A DNA stretch of 64,000 nt from Deltaproteobacteria bacterium (lineage in GTDB: Bacteria; Desulfobacterota; Syntrophia; Syntrophales; UBA8958): assembly GCA_029553375.1 (NCBI GenBank), contig JAKPCH010000059.1, forward strand, positions 34,191-98,190, in the 5' to 3' direction. Under the pieces are notes generated by a model, which had not been told where the DNA came from, made no database searches, and saw only the letters and a list, made by a program, of their open reading frames with translations. Each line of letters starts with the position of its first letter. Within the stretch, counting starts at the first letter, position 1. Shown in pieces: positions 42,655 to 51,683 of this stretch. The translations under genes were made by a program, and so were the position numbers.

Positions 42655-44352
42655 TTGCAGCGTAAGGGAGCCGAGATACTTATCCAGGTCCTGAAGGAGG
42701 AGGGGGTCCATACCATCTTCGGGTATCCCGGGGGTGTCCTTTTGGACATCTACGACGAGATCCACAAGGGCCACATCCGTCACATCCTCGTCCGCCACGA
42801 GCAGGGGGCCGTGCACGCGGCGGACGGTTTCGCCCGGGCCTCGGGACAGGTGGGCGTGGTCCTCGTCACCTCCGGTCCCGGTGCCTCCAACACCGTCACG
42901 GGCATCGCCAACGCCTACATGGATTCCATACCCATCGTGGTCCTCACGGGTCAGGTGCCCACCCATCTCATCGGGACGGACGCCTTCCAGGAGGTCGACA
43001 TCGTGGGCATCACCAGGCCCTGCACCAAACACAACTTCCTGGTGAAACGGGTCGAGGAACTGGCCAAGACCCTTCACGAGGCCTTCCACATCGCCCGCTC
43101 CGGCAGGCCCGGGCCCGTCCTCGTCGACCTGCCCAAGGACGTCATGGCGGCCCAGACGGAATATACGCCCCGGCCGCCCGTCCGGGAGGAGGAGACGCCC
43201 CCCAGACCGGCCTCCAAGAAGGCCTTCTACGTCATGGACCTCATCGCCGAGTCTTCCCGCCCCCTGATCCTCTCGGGCGGAGGCGTCATCCTGGGAAGGG
43301 CCTCCGAGGAGCTCAGGAAACTGGCCTGGCGGACCAAGATACCCGTCTCCTCGACCCTCATGGGCCTCGGGGCCTTCCCGGGAACCGATCCCCTCTGGCT
43401 GGGGATGCCGGGGATGCACGGGACCTACTACGCCAACATGGCCATCAGCCACTGTGACCTCATGATCGCCATCGGCATGCGCTTCGACGACCGGGTGACG
43501 GGCAAGATCGACCACTTCGCCCCCCATGCCAAGATCGTCCATGTCGACGTGGACCCGTCCTCCATCAATAAAAACGTCATGGTCCACGTCCCCATCGTCA
43601 GCGATTGCAAGAGCGCCCTCCAGAGCTTCAACGCCCTGTTGGAGCAGCAGAACTTCACGGTGGAGGACGACCAGCGGAAGGAGTGGTTCGACCAGATCGA
43701 GGCCTGGAAAAGGGAAAACCCCCTCTCCTATTGCCCGAGCGACACGGAGATCAAACCCCAGTTCGTCATCGAGACCCTCTACAAGCTCACGAAGGGGAAA
43801 GCCATCATCACCACCGAGGTCGGCCAGAACCAGATGTGGGCCGCCCAGTTCTACAAATTCGAGGAACCCAACACCTTCCTGTCTTCCGGGGGCCTGGGGA
43901 CCATGGGTTACGGATTCCCCGCCGCCATCGGGGCCCAGATCGCCTTCCCCGACAAGCTCGTCGTCGACATCGCCGGCGACGGGAGCATCCAGATGAACAT
44001 CCAGGAGATGGCGACGGCCGTCCAGTACGACATCCCCGTGAAGATCGTCCTCATCAACAACGGCTACCTCGGCATGGTCCGCCAGTGGCAGCAGCTCTTC
44101 TACGAGAAGCGATACTCCCAGACGGACATGACCTTCCAGCCCGATTTTCTGAAGCTGGCCGAGGCCTACGGCTGGACGGGCCTGAGGGCGACGCGGCCCG
44201 ACGAGGTGGAGGAGGTCCTCAAGCGGGGTCTCAGCGCCAAGGGGCCGGTCATCATGGACTTCCGCGTCTCCCGTGAGGAGTGCGTCTATCCCATGGTGAG
44301 GCCGGGGGGACCCATCAGCGAGATGACCCTGGGCCGAGAGATGGCCAACTGA
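42655..44352 (+). CDS. ilvB: Acetolactate synthase large subunit
   Basis: The start is TTG at 42655, with AAGGAGGTG 7 nt upstream; the track start at 42604 lies in the terminator. The 565-residue enzyme has the ThDP-dependent fold: VFGYPGGVLLDIYDE with the catalytic glutamate in VRHEQGAVHAADG, the FAD-binding middle domain, and the ThDP/Mg motif GDGSIQMNIQEMATAV. It condenses two pyruvates, or pyruvate and 2-ketobutyrate, for valine/leucine/isoleucine synthesis. It heads ilvB-ilvN-ilvC-ilvD. Confidence 0.95.
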   Translation: MQRKGAEILIQVLKEEGVHTIFGYPGGVLLDIYDEIHKGHIRHILVRHEQGAVHAADGFARASGQVGVVLVTSGPGASNTVTGIANAYMDSIPIVVLTGQVPTHLIGTDAFQEVDIVGITRPCTKHNFLVKRVEELAKTLHEAFHIARSGRPGPVLVDLPKDVMAAQTEYTPRPPVREEETPPRPASKKAFYVMDLIAESSRPLILSGGGVILGRASEELRKLAWRTKIPVSSTLMGLGAFPGTDPLWLGMPGMHGTYYANMAISHCDLMIAIGMRFDDRVTGKIDHFAPHAKIVHVDVDPSSINKNVMVHVPIVSDCKSALQSFNALLEQQNFTVEDDQRKEWFDQIEAWKRENPLSYCPSDTEIKPQFVIETLYKLTKGKAIITTEVGQNQMWAAQFYKFEEPNTFLSSGGLGTMGYGFPAAIGAQIAFPDKLVVDIAGDGSIQMNIQEMATAVQYDIPVKIVLINNGYLGMVRQWQQLFYEKRYSQTDMTFQPDFLKLAEAYGWTGLRATRPDEVEEVLKRGLSAKGPVIMDFRVSREECVYPMVRPGGPISEMTLGREMAN

Positions 44353-44415
44353 CTTAACGGGATATGACCCGGTGAATGAGGAAAGATACAGAACGGGAGG
44401 AGGCAACGAGAGGCA

Positions 44416-44901
44416 ATGGAAAAAAAGGCACACACCCTGGCGTTGACGGTGAGCAACAAACCGGACGTCCTGGCCCGGGTGGCCGGGGTCCTCGGCGGCC
44501 GGGGGTACAACATCGAGACCCTATGCGTGGACGCGACGATCGACCCGGCGTACTCGAAGATCATCCTGACGACCATCCAGGACAAGACGACGATGACCAA
44601 GATCGAAAAGCAGCTCATCAAACTCATCGACGTCCACAAGGTCACGGACCTCACCAAGGTCGAGTCCGTGTCCCGGGAAATGATGCTCGTGCGGATGAAA
44701 CTGACGGACAAGAACAAGGCCGACATCGCCCTCATCATCGACACCTTCAACGGGCGCGTGGTGACCATGAACGGCGATCACTGCGTCCTCGAGATCACGG
44801 GCGAGAAGGAGGTCATTGAGAGGGCCCTGGCGAGTCTGAAACCCCTGGGGATCGACGACATGGCCAGGACAGGGATCGTGGCCCTGGAGAGGCAGGCCTG
44901 A
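44416..44901 (+). CDS. ilvN: Acetolactate synthase small (regulatory) subunit
   Basis: This 161-residue protein has an N-terminal ACT domain (HTLALTVSNKPDVLARVAGVLGGRGYNIE) and the C-terminal ALS small-subunit domain (REMMLVRMKL). It activates the large subunit and makes it sensitive to valine. The GGGAGGAGG ribosome site lies upstream. It could equally be named ilvH. Confidence 0.95.
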   Translation: MEKKAHTLALTVSNKPDVLARVAGVLGGRGYNIETLCVDATIDPAYSKIILTTIQDKTTMTKIEKQLIKLIDVHKVTDLTKVESVSREMMLVRMKLTDKNKADIALIIDTFNGRVVTMNGDHCVLEITGEKEVIERALASLKPLGIDDMARTGIVALERQA

Positions 44902-44923
44902 AAAAAAGGAGGAGGAGGGAGTT

Positions 44924-45973
44924 ATGGCGAAATTGAATATCGGCGGTGTGATCGAGGACGTGATCACGGCGGAAGAGTTCACCCTCGACAAGGCCCGGGA
45001 GGTCCTCAAGGACGAGATCGTGGCCGTCGTGGGCTACGGGGTCCAGGGACGGGGCCAGGCCCTGAACATGAGGGACAACGGCATAAGGGTAATCGTGGGC
45101 GAAGGCCCCTACAACTGGCAGAAGGCCATCGACGAAGGCTTCGTCCCCGGCCAGACCCTCTTTCCCCCCATGGAGGCGGCCGAGCGGGGCACCATCGTCC
45201 AGTACCTCCTTTCCGACGCCCAGCAGAAGGCCATGTGGCCGGAGTTGAAGAAGACCCTGACGAAGGGGAAGGCCCTCTACTTCTCCCATGGTTTCTCCAT
45301 AGTTTACAAGGACCAGACGGGTGTCATCCCCCCACCGGACATCGACGTGATCCTCGTTGCCCCCAAGGGGGCCGGACGGACCGTGCGGGACAATTTCCTT
45401 GCCGGCAGCGGGATCAATTCCAGCTATGCCGTTTTCCAGGACGCCACGGGCCGGGCCCTGGAGCGGACCCTGGCCGTGGGCGTGGCCATCGGTTCAGGCT
45501 ACCTCTTCCCCACGACCTTCGAGATGGAGGTGTACAGCGACCTCACGGGCGAGCGGGGGGTCCTGATGGGCTGTCTCGCCGGCGTCCTCGAGGCCCAGTA
45601 CAACGAGCTGCGCCGCCGGGGCCACAGCCCCAGCGAGGCCTTCAACGAGACCGTGGAGGAGCTCACCCAGAGTCTCATGCCCCTCGTCGCCGAGAACGGT
45701 ATGGACTGGATGTACGCCAACTGCAGCACCACGGCCCAGCGCGGGGCCCTGGACTGGAAGAACCGTTTCCGGGACGCCGTGGCGCCCCTGTTTAAGGAGC
45801 TTTACGATCGCGTGGCGGCGGGCAAGGAGACGGAGATCGTCCTCAAGGCCGGGGCGGCCGAGGATTACCGCGACACCCTCCAGAAAGAGTTGGACGAGAT
45901 GCGAAACAGCGAGATGTGGCAGGCCGGGGCCGTTCTCAGGTCCCTGCGGCCCGAGCGGCGCAAGAAGGGATAG
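44924..45973 (+). CDS. ilvC: Ketol-acid reductoisomerase
   Basis: This 349-residue enzyme has the Rossmann motif VVGYGVQGRGQALNMRDNG and the metal- and substrate-binding residues in the knotted C-terminal domain (GLFPTTFEMEVYSDLTGERG-like GYLFPTTFEMEVYSDLTGERG, NCSTTAQRGA). It is a class I (short) enzyme. It isomerises and reduces acetolactate or acetohydroxybutyrate. The ribosome site GGAGGAGGGAG is strong. Confidence 0.94.
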   Translation: MAKLNIGGVIEDVITAEEFTLDKAREVLKDEIVAVVGYGVQGRGQALNMRDNGIRVIVGEGPYNWQKAIDEGFVPGQTLFPPMEAAERGTIVQYLLSDAQQKAMWPELKKTLTKGKALYFSHGFSIVYKDQTGVIPPPDIDVILVAPKGAGRTVRDNFLAGSGINSSYAVFQDATGRALERTLAVGVAIGSGYLFPTTFEMEVYSDLTGERGVLMGCLAGVLEAQYNELRRRGHSPSEAFNETVEELTQSLMPLVAENGMDWMYANCSTTAQRGALDWKNRFRDAVAPLFKELYDRVAAGKETEIVLKAGAAEDYRDTLQKELDEMRNSEMWQAGAVLRSLRPERRKKG

Positions 45974-46044
45974 ACTCCGGAAGATCTTGAATTGAAGGAC
46001 CTTTTTGTGTTACCGAGGAGCAATCGTTCCTTAAGGAGGGAGAG

Positions 46045-47706
46045 ATGCGCAGCGATTTGATCATCAAGGGTCTGGAACGGGCACCCCACCGTTCTCTCTT
46101 CAAGGCCATGGGTTACACGGACGAGGAGTTGAGCCGACCCCTCGTGGGGGTATGTAACTCCTTCAACGAGATCATCCCCGGTCATGTCCATCTGCGGACC
46201 ATCACGGAAGACGTCAAGGCGGGGGTGAGGATGGCGGGGGGCACACCCGTCGAGTTCCCCGTCATCGGGATCTGCGACGGTATCGCCATGGGCCACGTGG
46301 GGATGAAGTACTCCCTGGCGAGCCGGGAACTCATCGCCGACTCCATCGAGTCCATGGTCATGGCCCACCCCTTCGACGCCCTCGTCATGGTGACGAACTG
46401 CGACAAGATCGTCCCCGGGATGCTCATGGCGATTCTGCGCCTGAACATCCCCGCCGTCGTCGTCAGTGGCGGGCCCATGATGGCGGGGCGACACAAGGGC
46501 CAGCCCGTGGATCTCATCAGCGTCTTCGAGGGGGTGGGGAAGGTCAAGGCCAAGAAGATCTCCATGCGGGAACTCAAGGCCATCGAGGACTGCGCCTGTC
46601 CGGGTTGCGGTTCCTGCTCGGGGATGTACACGGCCAATTCCATGAACTGCGTCACCGAGGCCCTGGGGCTGGGCCTGCCCGGTAACGGCACCATCCCCGC
46701 CGTGACCGCCGCCCGGCGGCGCCTGGCGAAAGAGGCGGGAATGGCCGTCATGAACCTCCTGAAGAAGGGCATCAGACCCCGCGACATCGCCACCCTCCAG
46801 GCCTTCCGCAACGCCGTGGCCGTGGACATGGCCCTGGGCTGTTCCACCAACACGGTCCTCCACATCCCCGCCGTCGCCCACGAGGCCGGGATCACCATCG
46901 ACCTGGAGATCTTCAACGAGATCAGCAAGAAGACCCCCAACCTCTGCAAGCTGAGTCCCGCCAGCACCCATCACCTCGAGGACCTCGACGCGGCGGGGGG
47001 CGTCCCGGCGGTCATGAAGAGGATCTCCGCCCTCGGCGTCATCGACGGGACCTGCATGACAGTCACGGGCCGGACGGTGGGGGAAAACATCAAGAATGCC
47101 TCCGTCCTGGACGAGACGGTCATCAGGCCCCTCGAAGACCCGTACCTGAAGGAAGGGGGCCTGGCCATCCTCCGGGGCAACCTGGCCCCGGACGGCTGCG
47201 TGGTCAAACAATCCGCCGTGGCGGAGAATATGCTCGTCAACGAGGGCCCGGCCCGGGTCTTCGACTCGGAGGACGAGGCCATCGAGGCCATCCTGGGCGG
47301 CCGGATCAAGGCGGGGGACGTCGTCGTCATCCGTTACGAGGGGCCGAAGGGCGGTCCCGGGATGAGGGAGATGCTCGCCCCCACCTCGGCCATCGCCGGC
47401 ATGGGTCTCGACACGACGGTGGCCCTCCTCACGGACGGCCGGTTCAGCGGCGGCACCCGCGGCGCCGCCATCGGTCACATCTCCCCAGAGGCGGCGGAGG
47501 GCGGTCCCATCGCCCTGGTGAGGGAGGGAGATCTGATCGCCATCGACATCCCCGCCCAGACCATCACCCTGAAGGTCTCGGAGGGGGAGCTGAAGAAGAG
47601 GAAGAAGGAACTCAAACCCTTCAAGCCCTCCATCTCCAACGGCTACCTGGCCAGGTACGCCCGCCTGGTGACCTCGGCGAGCACGGGGGCCGTGTTCAAG
47701 GACTGA
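46045..47706 (+). CDS. ilvD: Dihydroxy-acid dehydratase
   Basis: This 553-residue enzyme has the iron-sulfur ligands in [10 protein letters not shown] and [18 protein letters not shown], and the C-terminal [22 protein letters not shown]. It dehydrates 2,3-dihydroxy acids to 2-keto acids in branched-chain amino acid synthesis. AAGGAGGGAG precedes the ATG. It is the last gene of the ilv operon; two small ORFs follow. Confidence 0.95.
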   Translation: MRSDLIIKGLERAPHRSLFKAMGYTDEELSRPLVGVCNSFNEIIPGHVHLRTITEDVKAGVRMAGGTPVEFPVIGICDGIAMGHVGMKYSLASRELIADSIESMVMAHPFDALVMVTNCDKIVPGMLMAILRLNIPAVVVSGGPMMAGRHKGQPVDLISVFEGVGKVKAKKISMRELKAIEDCACPGCGSCSGMYTANSMNCVTEALGLGLPGNGTIPAVTAARRRLAKEAGMAVMNLLKKGIRPRDIATLQAFRNAVAVDMALGCSTNTVLHIPAVAHEAGITIDLEIFNEISKKTPNLCKLSPASTHHLEDLDAAGGVPAVMKRISALGVIDGTCMTVTGRTVGENIKNASVLDETVIRPLEDPYLKEGGLAILRGNLAPDGCVVKQSAVAENMLVNEGPARVFDSEDEAIEAILGGRIKAGDVVVIRYEGPKGGPGMREMLAPTSAIAGMGLDTTVALLTDGRFSGGTRGAAIGHISPEAAEGGPIALVREGDLIAIDIPAQTITLKVSEGELKKRKKELKPFKPSISNGYLARYARLVTSASTGAVFKD

Positions 47707-47721
47707 AGGGCCGGTTCCGCG

Positions 47722-47859
47722 ATGGCAAGGGACGTGAAGGCCGTCGTCGCCGAGACCGTTTCCCTCTACCACAGGGCCTTCTCTTCCCTCCCGACGCCCT
47801 GGGAGGCGGCCCTGGAGGAGGTCTGGCCGGAACTCTCAGACCTGTGCCATCATGGATAA
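47722..47859 (+). CDS. Small hypothetical protein (45 residues)
   Basis: This ORF is below the track's size limit. It starts with ATG 15 nt after ilvD and ends with TAA, overlapping the next ATG in ATGGATAA. Codons are GC-rich in the third position like the neighbours, and the peptide (ARDVKAVVAETVSLYHRAF...) looks like a helical domain ending near LCHHG. Coupling to the next gene supports translation. Confidence 0.5.
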   Translation: MARDVKAVVAETVSLYHRAFSSLPTPWEAALEEVWPELSDLCHHG

Positions 47860-48091
47860 ACTCCTGCGTCTACCCCTCGAATCCCTTTACGAAGGGGATC
47901 GGGCGGATCTCCTCGCCGCCCTCGGTGAACTACAGGGGCTTTTGGGGAGGATCGAGGGTCGCGACGGGGGAGGCGCGCCCACGGTCCCCGGCGAAGAACT
48001 CATGGGGGCGATCAGGGATACGACGGGCCGTCTCCGCCGGACCACGGGGAAATGGGGCCCCGTCCTGAGTTTTATGTACGGGGAGGTTTAG
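47852..48091 (+). CDS. Small hypothetical protein (79 residues)
   Basis: This protein begins MDKLLRLPLESLYEGDRADLLAALGELQGLLGRIEGRD and is mostly helical, probably with a coiled-coil part. No domain is recognised. Its ATG overlaps the end of the 45-residue ORF, suggesting translational coupling; YbaK follows 13 nt later. Confidence 0.55.
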   Translation: MDKLLRLPLESLYEGDRADLLAALGELQGLLGRIEGRDGGGAPTVPGEELMGAIRDTTGRLRRTTGKWGPVLSFMYGEV

Positions 48092-48104
48092 ACCGGGGGG
48101 AGAT

Positions 48105-48590
48105 ATGGCCTCTCAGAAGAGGTTGCCGGTGACGCCGGCAATCCGCATGCTGAGGGAGAGGGGCGAGGACTTCATCCTCCGTCCCTACCGCTACGAGGAG
48201 CGGGGCGGGACGAAGGCGTCGGCCCGGGAACTGGGCGTGGACGAACACATCGTCGTCAAGACCCTGGTGATGGAGGACGATCAAGGCCGGCCCCTCATCG
48301 TCCTCATGCACGGGGACCGTCAGGTCTCGACGAAGAACCTGGCCCGTATCCTGGGCGTGAAGGCCGTAAATCCCTGCGACCCAAAAGTGGCGGAGAAGCA
48401 CACGGGCTACAAGGTGGGCGGCACCTCACCCTTCGGCACCCGGCGGGCCATGCCGGTCTATGTCGAAGAGACCATCCTCTCCCTCCCCGTCATCCTCATC
48501 AACGCGGGGGGGAGGGGCCTCCTCATGGAGATCCCGCCCGCGGCCCTGGTGCGGCTCTTGAACCCGACGCCCGTGAACGTGGCCGTTTAG
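48105..48590 (+). CDS. ybaK: Cys-tRNA(Pro)/Cys-tRNA(Cys) deacylase YbaK
   Basis: This 161-residue protein belongs to the YbaK/EbsC family of trans-editing deacylases: KTLVMEDDQGRPLIVLMHGDRQVS, the catalytic/anchor Lys near HTGYKVGGTSPFGTRRAMPVYVEE, and INAGGRGLLMEI. It removes cysteine from mischarged tRNA(Pro). It is in a short run of housekeeping genes. Confidence 0.9.
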   Translation: MASQKRLPVTPAIRMLRERGEDFILRPYRYEERGGTKASARELGVDEHIVVKTLVMEDDQGRPLIVLMHGDRQVSTKNLARILGVKAVNPCDPKVAEKHTGYKVGGTSPFGTRRAMPVYVEETILSLPVILINAGGRGLLMEIPPAALVRLLNPTPVNVAV

Positions 48591-48599
48591 GAGCCAGAC

Positions 48600-49160
48600 A
48601 TGGACAAGGATCACCTCATCGTCCGTTGCGCCCACTGCGGGACAAAGAACCGTATCCCCAAAGAGCGCATCAACGACCGCCCCACCTGCGGCAAGTGCGG
48701 CGCCGCCCTCGACGAGATCATCATCCGTTGCCTCCACTGCGGCACGAAAAACCGCGTCCCCGAGAAACGCCCCCACGACCGGCCCCTCTGCGGCAAGTGC
48801 GGCTCCCCCCTCGTCGTCACGGGCGACAAAGGGGAGCCCCTGGAAGTGACGGACGCCTCCTTCCTCCGGGAGGTCCTCCAGGAACCGGGGGCCGTTCTGG
48901 TGGATTTCTGGGCCCCCTGGTGCGCCCCCTGCCGGACCGTGGCCCCCGTCATCGAGGAACTGGCGGCCCGCTACGTCGGGGGGGTGAAATTCGTCAAGAT
49001 CAACGTGGACGAAAACCCCGTTACGGCGTCCCGTTACGACATTAGGAGCATCCCGACGATGCTCCTCTTCCGCGGCGGGGAACTGAGGGACCGCCTCGTG
49101 GGGGCCCTCCCGGCGGAGGAGATCGAGGAACACCTCCTGACCCTCATCAAGACAAACTGA
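48600..49160 (+). CDS. trxC: Thioredoxin 2-type protein with duplicated zinc ribbon
   Basis: This 186-residue protein has a C-terminal thioredoxin fold with the active site WCAPC in VLVDFWAPWCAPCRTVAPV. In front are two near-identical zinc ribbons: CAHCGTKNRIPKERINDRPTCGKCG and, after a short linker, CLHCGTKNRVPEKR...CGKCG. E. coli TrxC has a single such ribbon. It should act as a disulfide reductase under oxidative stress. The two copies are tandem duplicates in sequence. Confidence 0.88.
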   Translation: MDKDHLIVRCAHCGTKNRIPKERINDRPTCGKCGAALDEIIIRCLHCGTKNRVPEKRPHDRPLCGKCGSPLVVTGDKGEPLEVTDASFLREVLQEPGAVLVDFWAPWCAPCRTVAPVIEELAARYVGGVKFVKINVDENPVTASRYDIRSIPTMLLFRGGELRDRLVGALPAEEIEEHLLTLIKTN

Positions 49161-49173
49161 AAGGAATCCCCCG

Positions 49174-49716
49174 GTGGCCCAAAACCGCACCCCCGTCTAT
49201 ACCTGCCGTATCTTCAAGGTCTTCGAAGAGGACGTTGACCTCCCCAACGGCCGGGTGAGCCGCCAAAGCTGGATCGATCACCGCCCCTGCATTGCCGTCG
49301 TTCCCGTGGCCCCCGACGGGAGGATCATCCTCATCCGCCAGTACCGGCACCCCACCGGGGGGGCCCTTATCGAGATCCCCGCGGGGAGCATCGACGTGGG
49401 AGAAACCTCCGTCGAGGCCTGCGTCCAGAGGGAACTGGCGGAAGAGACGGGATACCAGGCCGGGAGGCTGGAGAAGCTCTTCGAGGGCTACCTCCTGCCC
49501 GGTTACGGCAACGAATACATGTATTTCTACCTGGCCACGGACTTGGTCAGGGCGCCCCTCCCCCCCGACGAGGACGAGGACATCGCCTGCTGCAGCGTCA
49601 CGGCGGCGGAGGCGCGGGCCATGCTCAGGGCCGGTGAGATCCGGGACGTCAAGACCGCCCTGGGCCTGACCCTCGCCCTGGCGAGACTGGAGGGGAACAC
49701 GCCCTGGGGAGAGTGA
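49174..49716 (+). CDS. NUDIX hydrolase (ADP-ribose pyrophosphatase-like)
   Basis: The start is GTG at 49174, with AAAGGAAT upstream, giving 180 residues. The Nudix box is GSIDVGET...RELAEETGY, with one residue more than the textbook spacing between the first Glu and RE. The early VVPVAPDGRIILIRQYRHP is typical of ADP-ribose pyrophosphatases. It would hydrolyse ADP-ribose or related nucleoside diphosphate sugars. It converges with the lipoprotein gene, 9 nt away. Confidence 0.88.
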   Translation: MAQNRTPVYTCRIFKVFEEDVDLPNGRVSRQSWIDHRPCIAVVPVAPDGRIILIRQYRHPTGGALIEIPAGSIDVGETSVEACVQRELAEETGYQAGRLEKLFEGYLLPGYGNEYMYFYLATDLVRAPLPPDEDEDIACCSVTAAEARAMLRAGEIRDVKTALGLTLALARLEGNTPWGE

Positions 49717-49725
49717 CCTCCCCTA

Positions 49726-50250
49726 TCAGCGCAGGAGCCTCTCCCTCCTCTGGAGCTCGATCTCCAGCCTCTTGAGCTGTTCGATATTCCTCCTCAGCTC
49801 CTCGTTCTCGACCCGCAGCCTCTCCAGCTCGGCGGCGTTGTTGCGTTTTCTTTCCTCCTCGGCGAGGCGGCCCCTGAGGTTCCCCGCCTCCTTCCGGGCC
49901 TCCGCGGCGGCCTCCCTTGCCGCCCCCAGGGCCGCCTCCAAATCCGCCGCCTGCCGCCGGGACCGTTCAACCTCGTCGATGAGGCGCACGAAGGCCTCGG
50001 CAAAAGGGCGCCACTTGCTCTGCGGGTAGCGTTCCACAAGGGTGGTGAAGGCCTGACGGGCCTGGGCGTAGTCCCTGACGTTCCCCTTCATCCCGAGCCA
50101 ATCGCACCCGGTTTCGAAAAGGGCCGCATCGGAACGGAGGACGATCTCCAGGGAGCCGGGCGGCGGGGGGGGCGGCTTGGGTCCCGAGGCGCAGGAGGAG
50201 AGGGCGAGGGCGAACAGGACGGCCGCGCCTATGACGGAGAGTTTTCTCAC
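49726..50250 (-). CDS. Coiled-coil lipoprotein
   Basis: The real start is GTG at 50250 (VRKLSVIGAAVLFALALSSC), sharing GTGA with the upstream stop; the longer track start is out of frame with the regulator's coding. The 174-residue protein has a signal peptide with lipobox LSSC, a proline-rich linker, a TPR-like segment (DYAQARQAFTTLVERYPQSKW) and a long C-terminal coiled coil. A cell-envelope role is likely, coupled to the GGDEF-like membrane protein. Confidence 0.75.
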   Translation of the reverse strand: MRKLSVIGAAVLFALALSSCASGPKPPPPPPGSLEIVLRSDAALFETGCDWLGMKGNVRDYAQARQAFTTLVERYPQSKWRPFAEAFVRLIDEVERSRRQAADLEAALGAAREAAAEARKEAGNLRGRLAEEERKRNNAAELERLRVENEELRRNIEQLKRLEIELQRRERLLR

Positions 50251-51578
50251 GATGCCCCGTCCATCTCTTCCTTCGTGACCACGTTGCTCCCCGCCAGGGT
50301 CTTTCCGTAATTCTTCACCTCCGCCGCCATCTTCGCCATCTCCAGGGGATTGGCGTACGTCAGGCCGTCCCCCGTGACGACGGAAACGGTAACGGACAGA
50401 AGGGGGAAGGAGCGCTCGTTGCCCTGACGGTCCCGGGAGACGATGCAACCTCTCCGGCGGTCCTCCTCGTTGAGGAAGGCGGGGATGCGGCGGTCGAATT
50501 CCCTGACGAGCCTTTCGCCGACGGCCCGGCCCCGTTCGGGGTCGCCGATGATAATGAAGTCGTCACCCCCGATATGGCCGATGAACATGTCCTCCCCCCC
50601 CAGTTCCGCCGCCGCCTCGGTCATGATCTTGGCCACCTCCTTTATCACCTCGCTCCCCCAGGCGTAGCCGTAGTTGTCGGCGAAGGCCTTAAAGTTGTCG
50701 AGATCGACGTGGCACAAGGCGAAGACCCGTCCCGAGGCGAGCCTCTTGTCGATCTCCTCCTCGATGGCCCGGTTGCCCGGGAGGCCCGTGAGGGGACTCG
50801 CGTCGAGGCGGAGGGCCTCCAGTTCCTTGAGGCGCTTCATCATGACGTTGAAGGATTGGCCGAGGCTCCCGATCTCGTCCCCCCGCTCCAGGGTAACCGT
50901 CTCGTCGAAACGGCCCTCGGCGACGAGACCCGTGGCCTTCTCCAGGCGTCTCAATGGGACGGAGATGTCGAGGGTGATGAGGACCGCCAAGAGGACGCCG
51001 ACGGCGAGGGCGGCGGCCGTCAGGGCCATGGTCACCCGGGCGGCGCGCAGTGTCTCCGCGTTGATCTCGCCGAGGCGGGCGTCGATGGTCCTCTCCATCT
51101 TTCTCTGGACGGCCCGCACACCGGAGGTCATGGCCTCCAGGATCTTCCGGCCCTCTTCCGAGGAGGCACGCGCCGCCTCCTCCGGCCGTCCTTGGGCGAT
51201 CATTTCCTGTTCCATCGCGAAGAGGCCGTCGTAGCGCCTCTTCGCGTCCCTGACGGGTCTCAGGAGGGAGGCCAAGGCGGGGGAGGCCGTGGAGAGCTGT
51301 TCGAGCTGACCCTCCAGCTCGGCGCTCCGGCTCCGGAAGAGCTGGGCGATGGCCTCGTCCTTGAGGATGAGGTATCTCTTCTCCGCCCCCTCCATGGCCA
51401 AGAGGGTGTCGCCGGCCTTGCGGGCCGTCTCGAGGGCGGTGAAGTCGTCGTTGATAATCCGGTGGGCGAGGCTGTTGAGATTGTTGAGGCGAAAGATGGC
51501 GTAGGAAGAGGCCAGCATGGTCAGCAAAGCCATGGCCAGGTAACTGGCCAACATCTTACGGCCGATGGTCCATTTCAT
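50247..51578 (-). CDS. Membrane HAMP protein with GGDEF-like domain (GGDDF)
   Basis: I take ATG 51578 (MKWTIGRKMLASYLAMALL), giving 443 residues; the upstream part of the track ORF lacks coding character. A transmembrane helix is followed by a four-helix-bundle periplasmic sensor (about 30-190), a second helix (VTMALTAAALAVGVLLAVLI), HAMP (LRRLEKATGLVAEGRFDE) and a C-terminal GGDEF-family domain. Its start is SPLTGLPGNRAIEEEI and the signature is GGDDF in place of GGDEF. Diguanylate cyclase activity is therefore uncertain. Confidence 0.82.
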   Translation of the reverse strand: MKWTIGRKMLASYLAMALLTMLASSYAIFRLNNLNSLAHRIINDDFTALETARKAGDTLLAMEGAEKRYLILKDEAIAQLFRSRSAELEGQLEQLSTASPALASLLRPVRDAKRRYDGLFAMEQEMIAQGRPEEAARASSEEGRKILEAMTSGVRAVQRKMERTIDARLGEINAETLRAARVTMALTAAALAVGVLLAVLITLDISVPLRRLEKATGLVAEGRFDETVTLERGDEIGSLGQSFNVMMKRLKELEALRLDASPLTGLPGNRAIEEEIDKRLASGRVFALCHVDLDNFKAFADNYGYAWGSEVIKEVAKIMTEAAAELGGEDMFIGHIGGDDFIIIGDPERGRAVGERLVREFDRRIPAFLNEEDRRRGCIVSRDRQGNERSFPLLSVTVSVVTGDGLTYANPLEMAKMAAEVKNYGKTLAGSNVVTKEEMDGAS

Positions 51579-51683
51579 GGCCCAGTGCCTACCACAACAC
51601 GGATCGGTAAGGAAGGGGGGAATTGAAAAGTCTTGATAGACCCGCAAGAAGTGATAAAGAGGCCTGGATCCGCGGGAGGTCAG

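Noticed and set aside
49726-50448. Start of the lipoprotein at 50448
   Set aside because: The added residues overlap the GGDEF-like gene; GTG at 50250 gives a proper signal peptide and lipobox.
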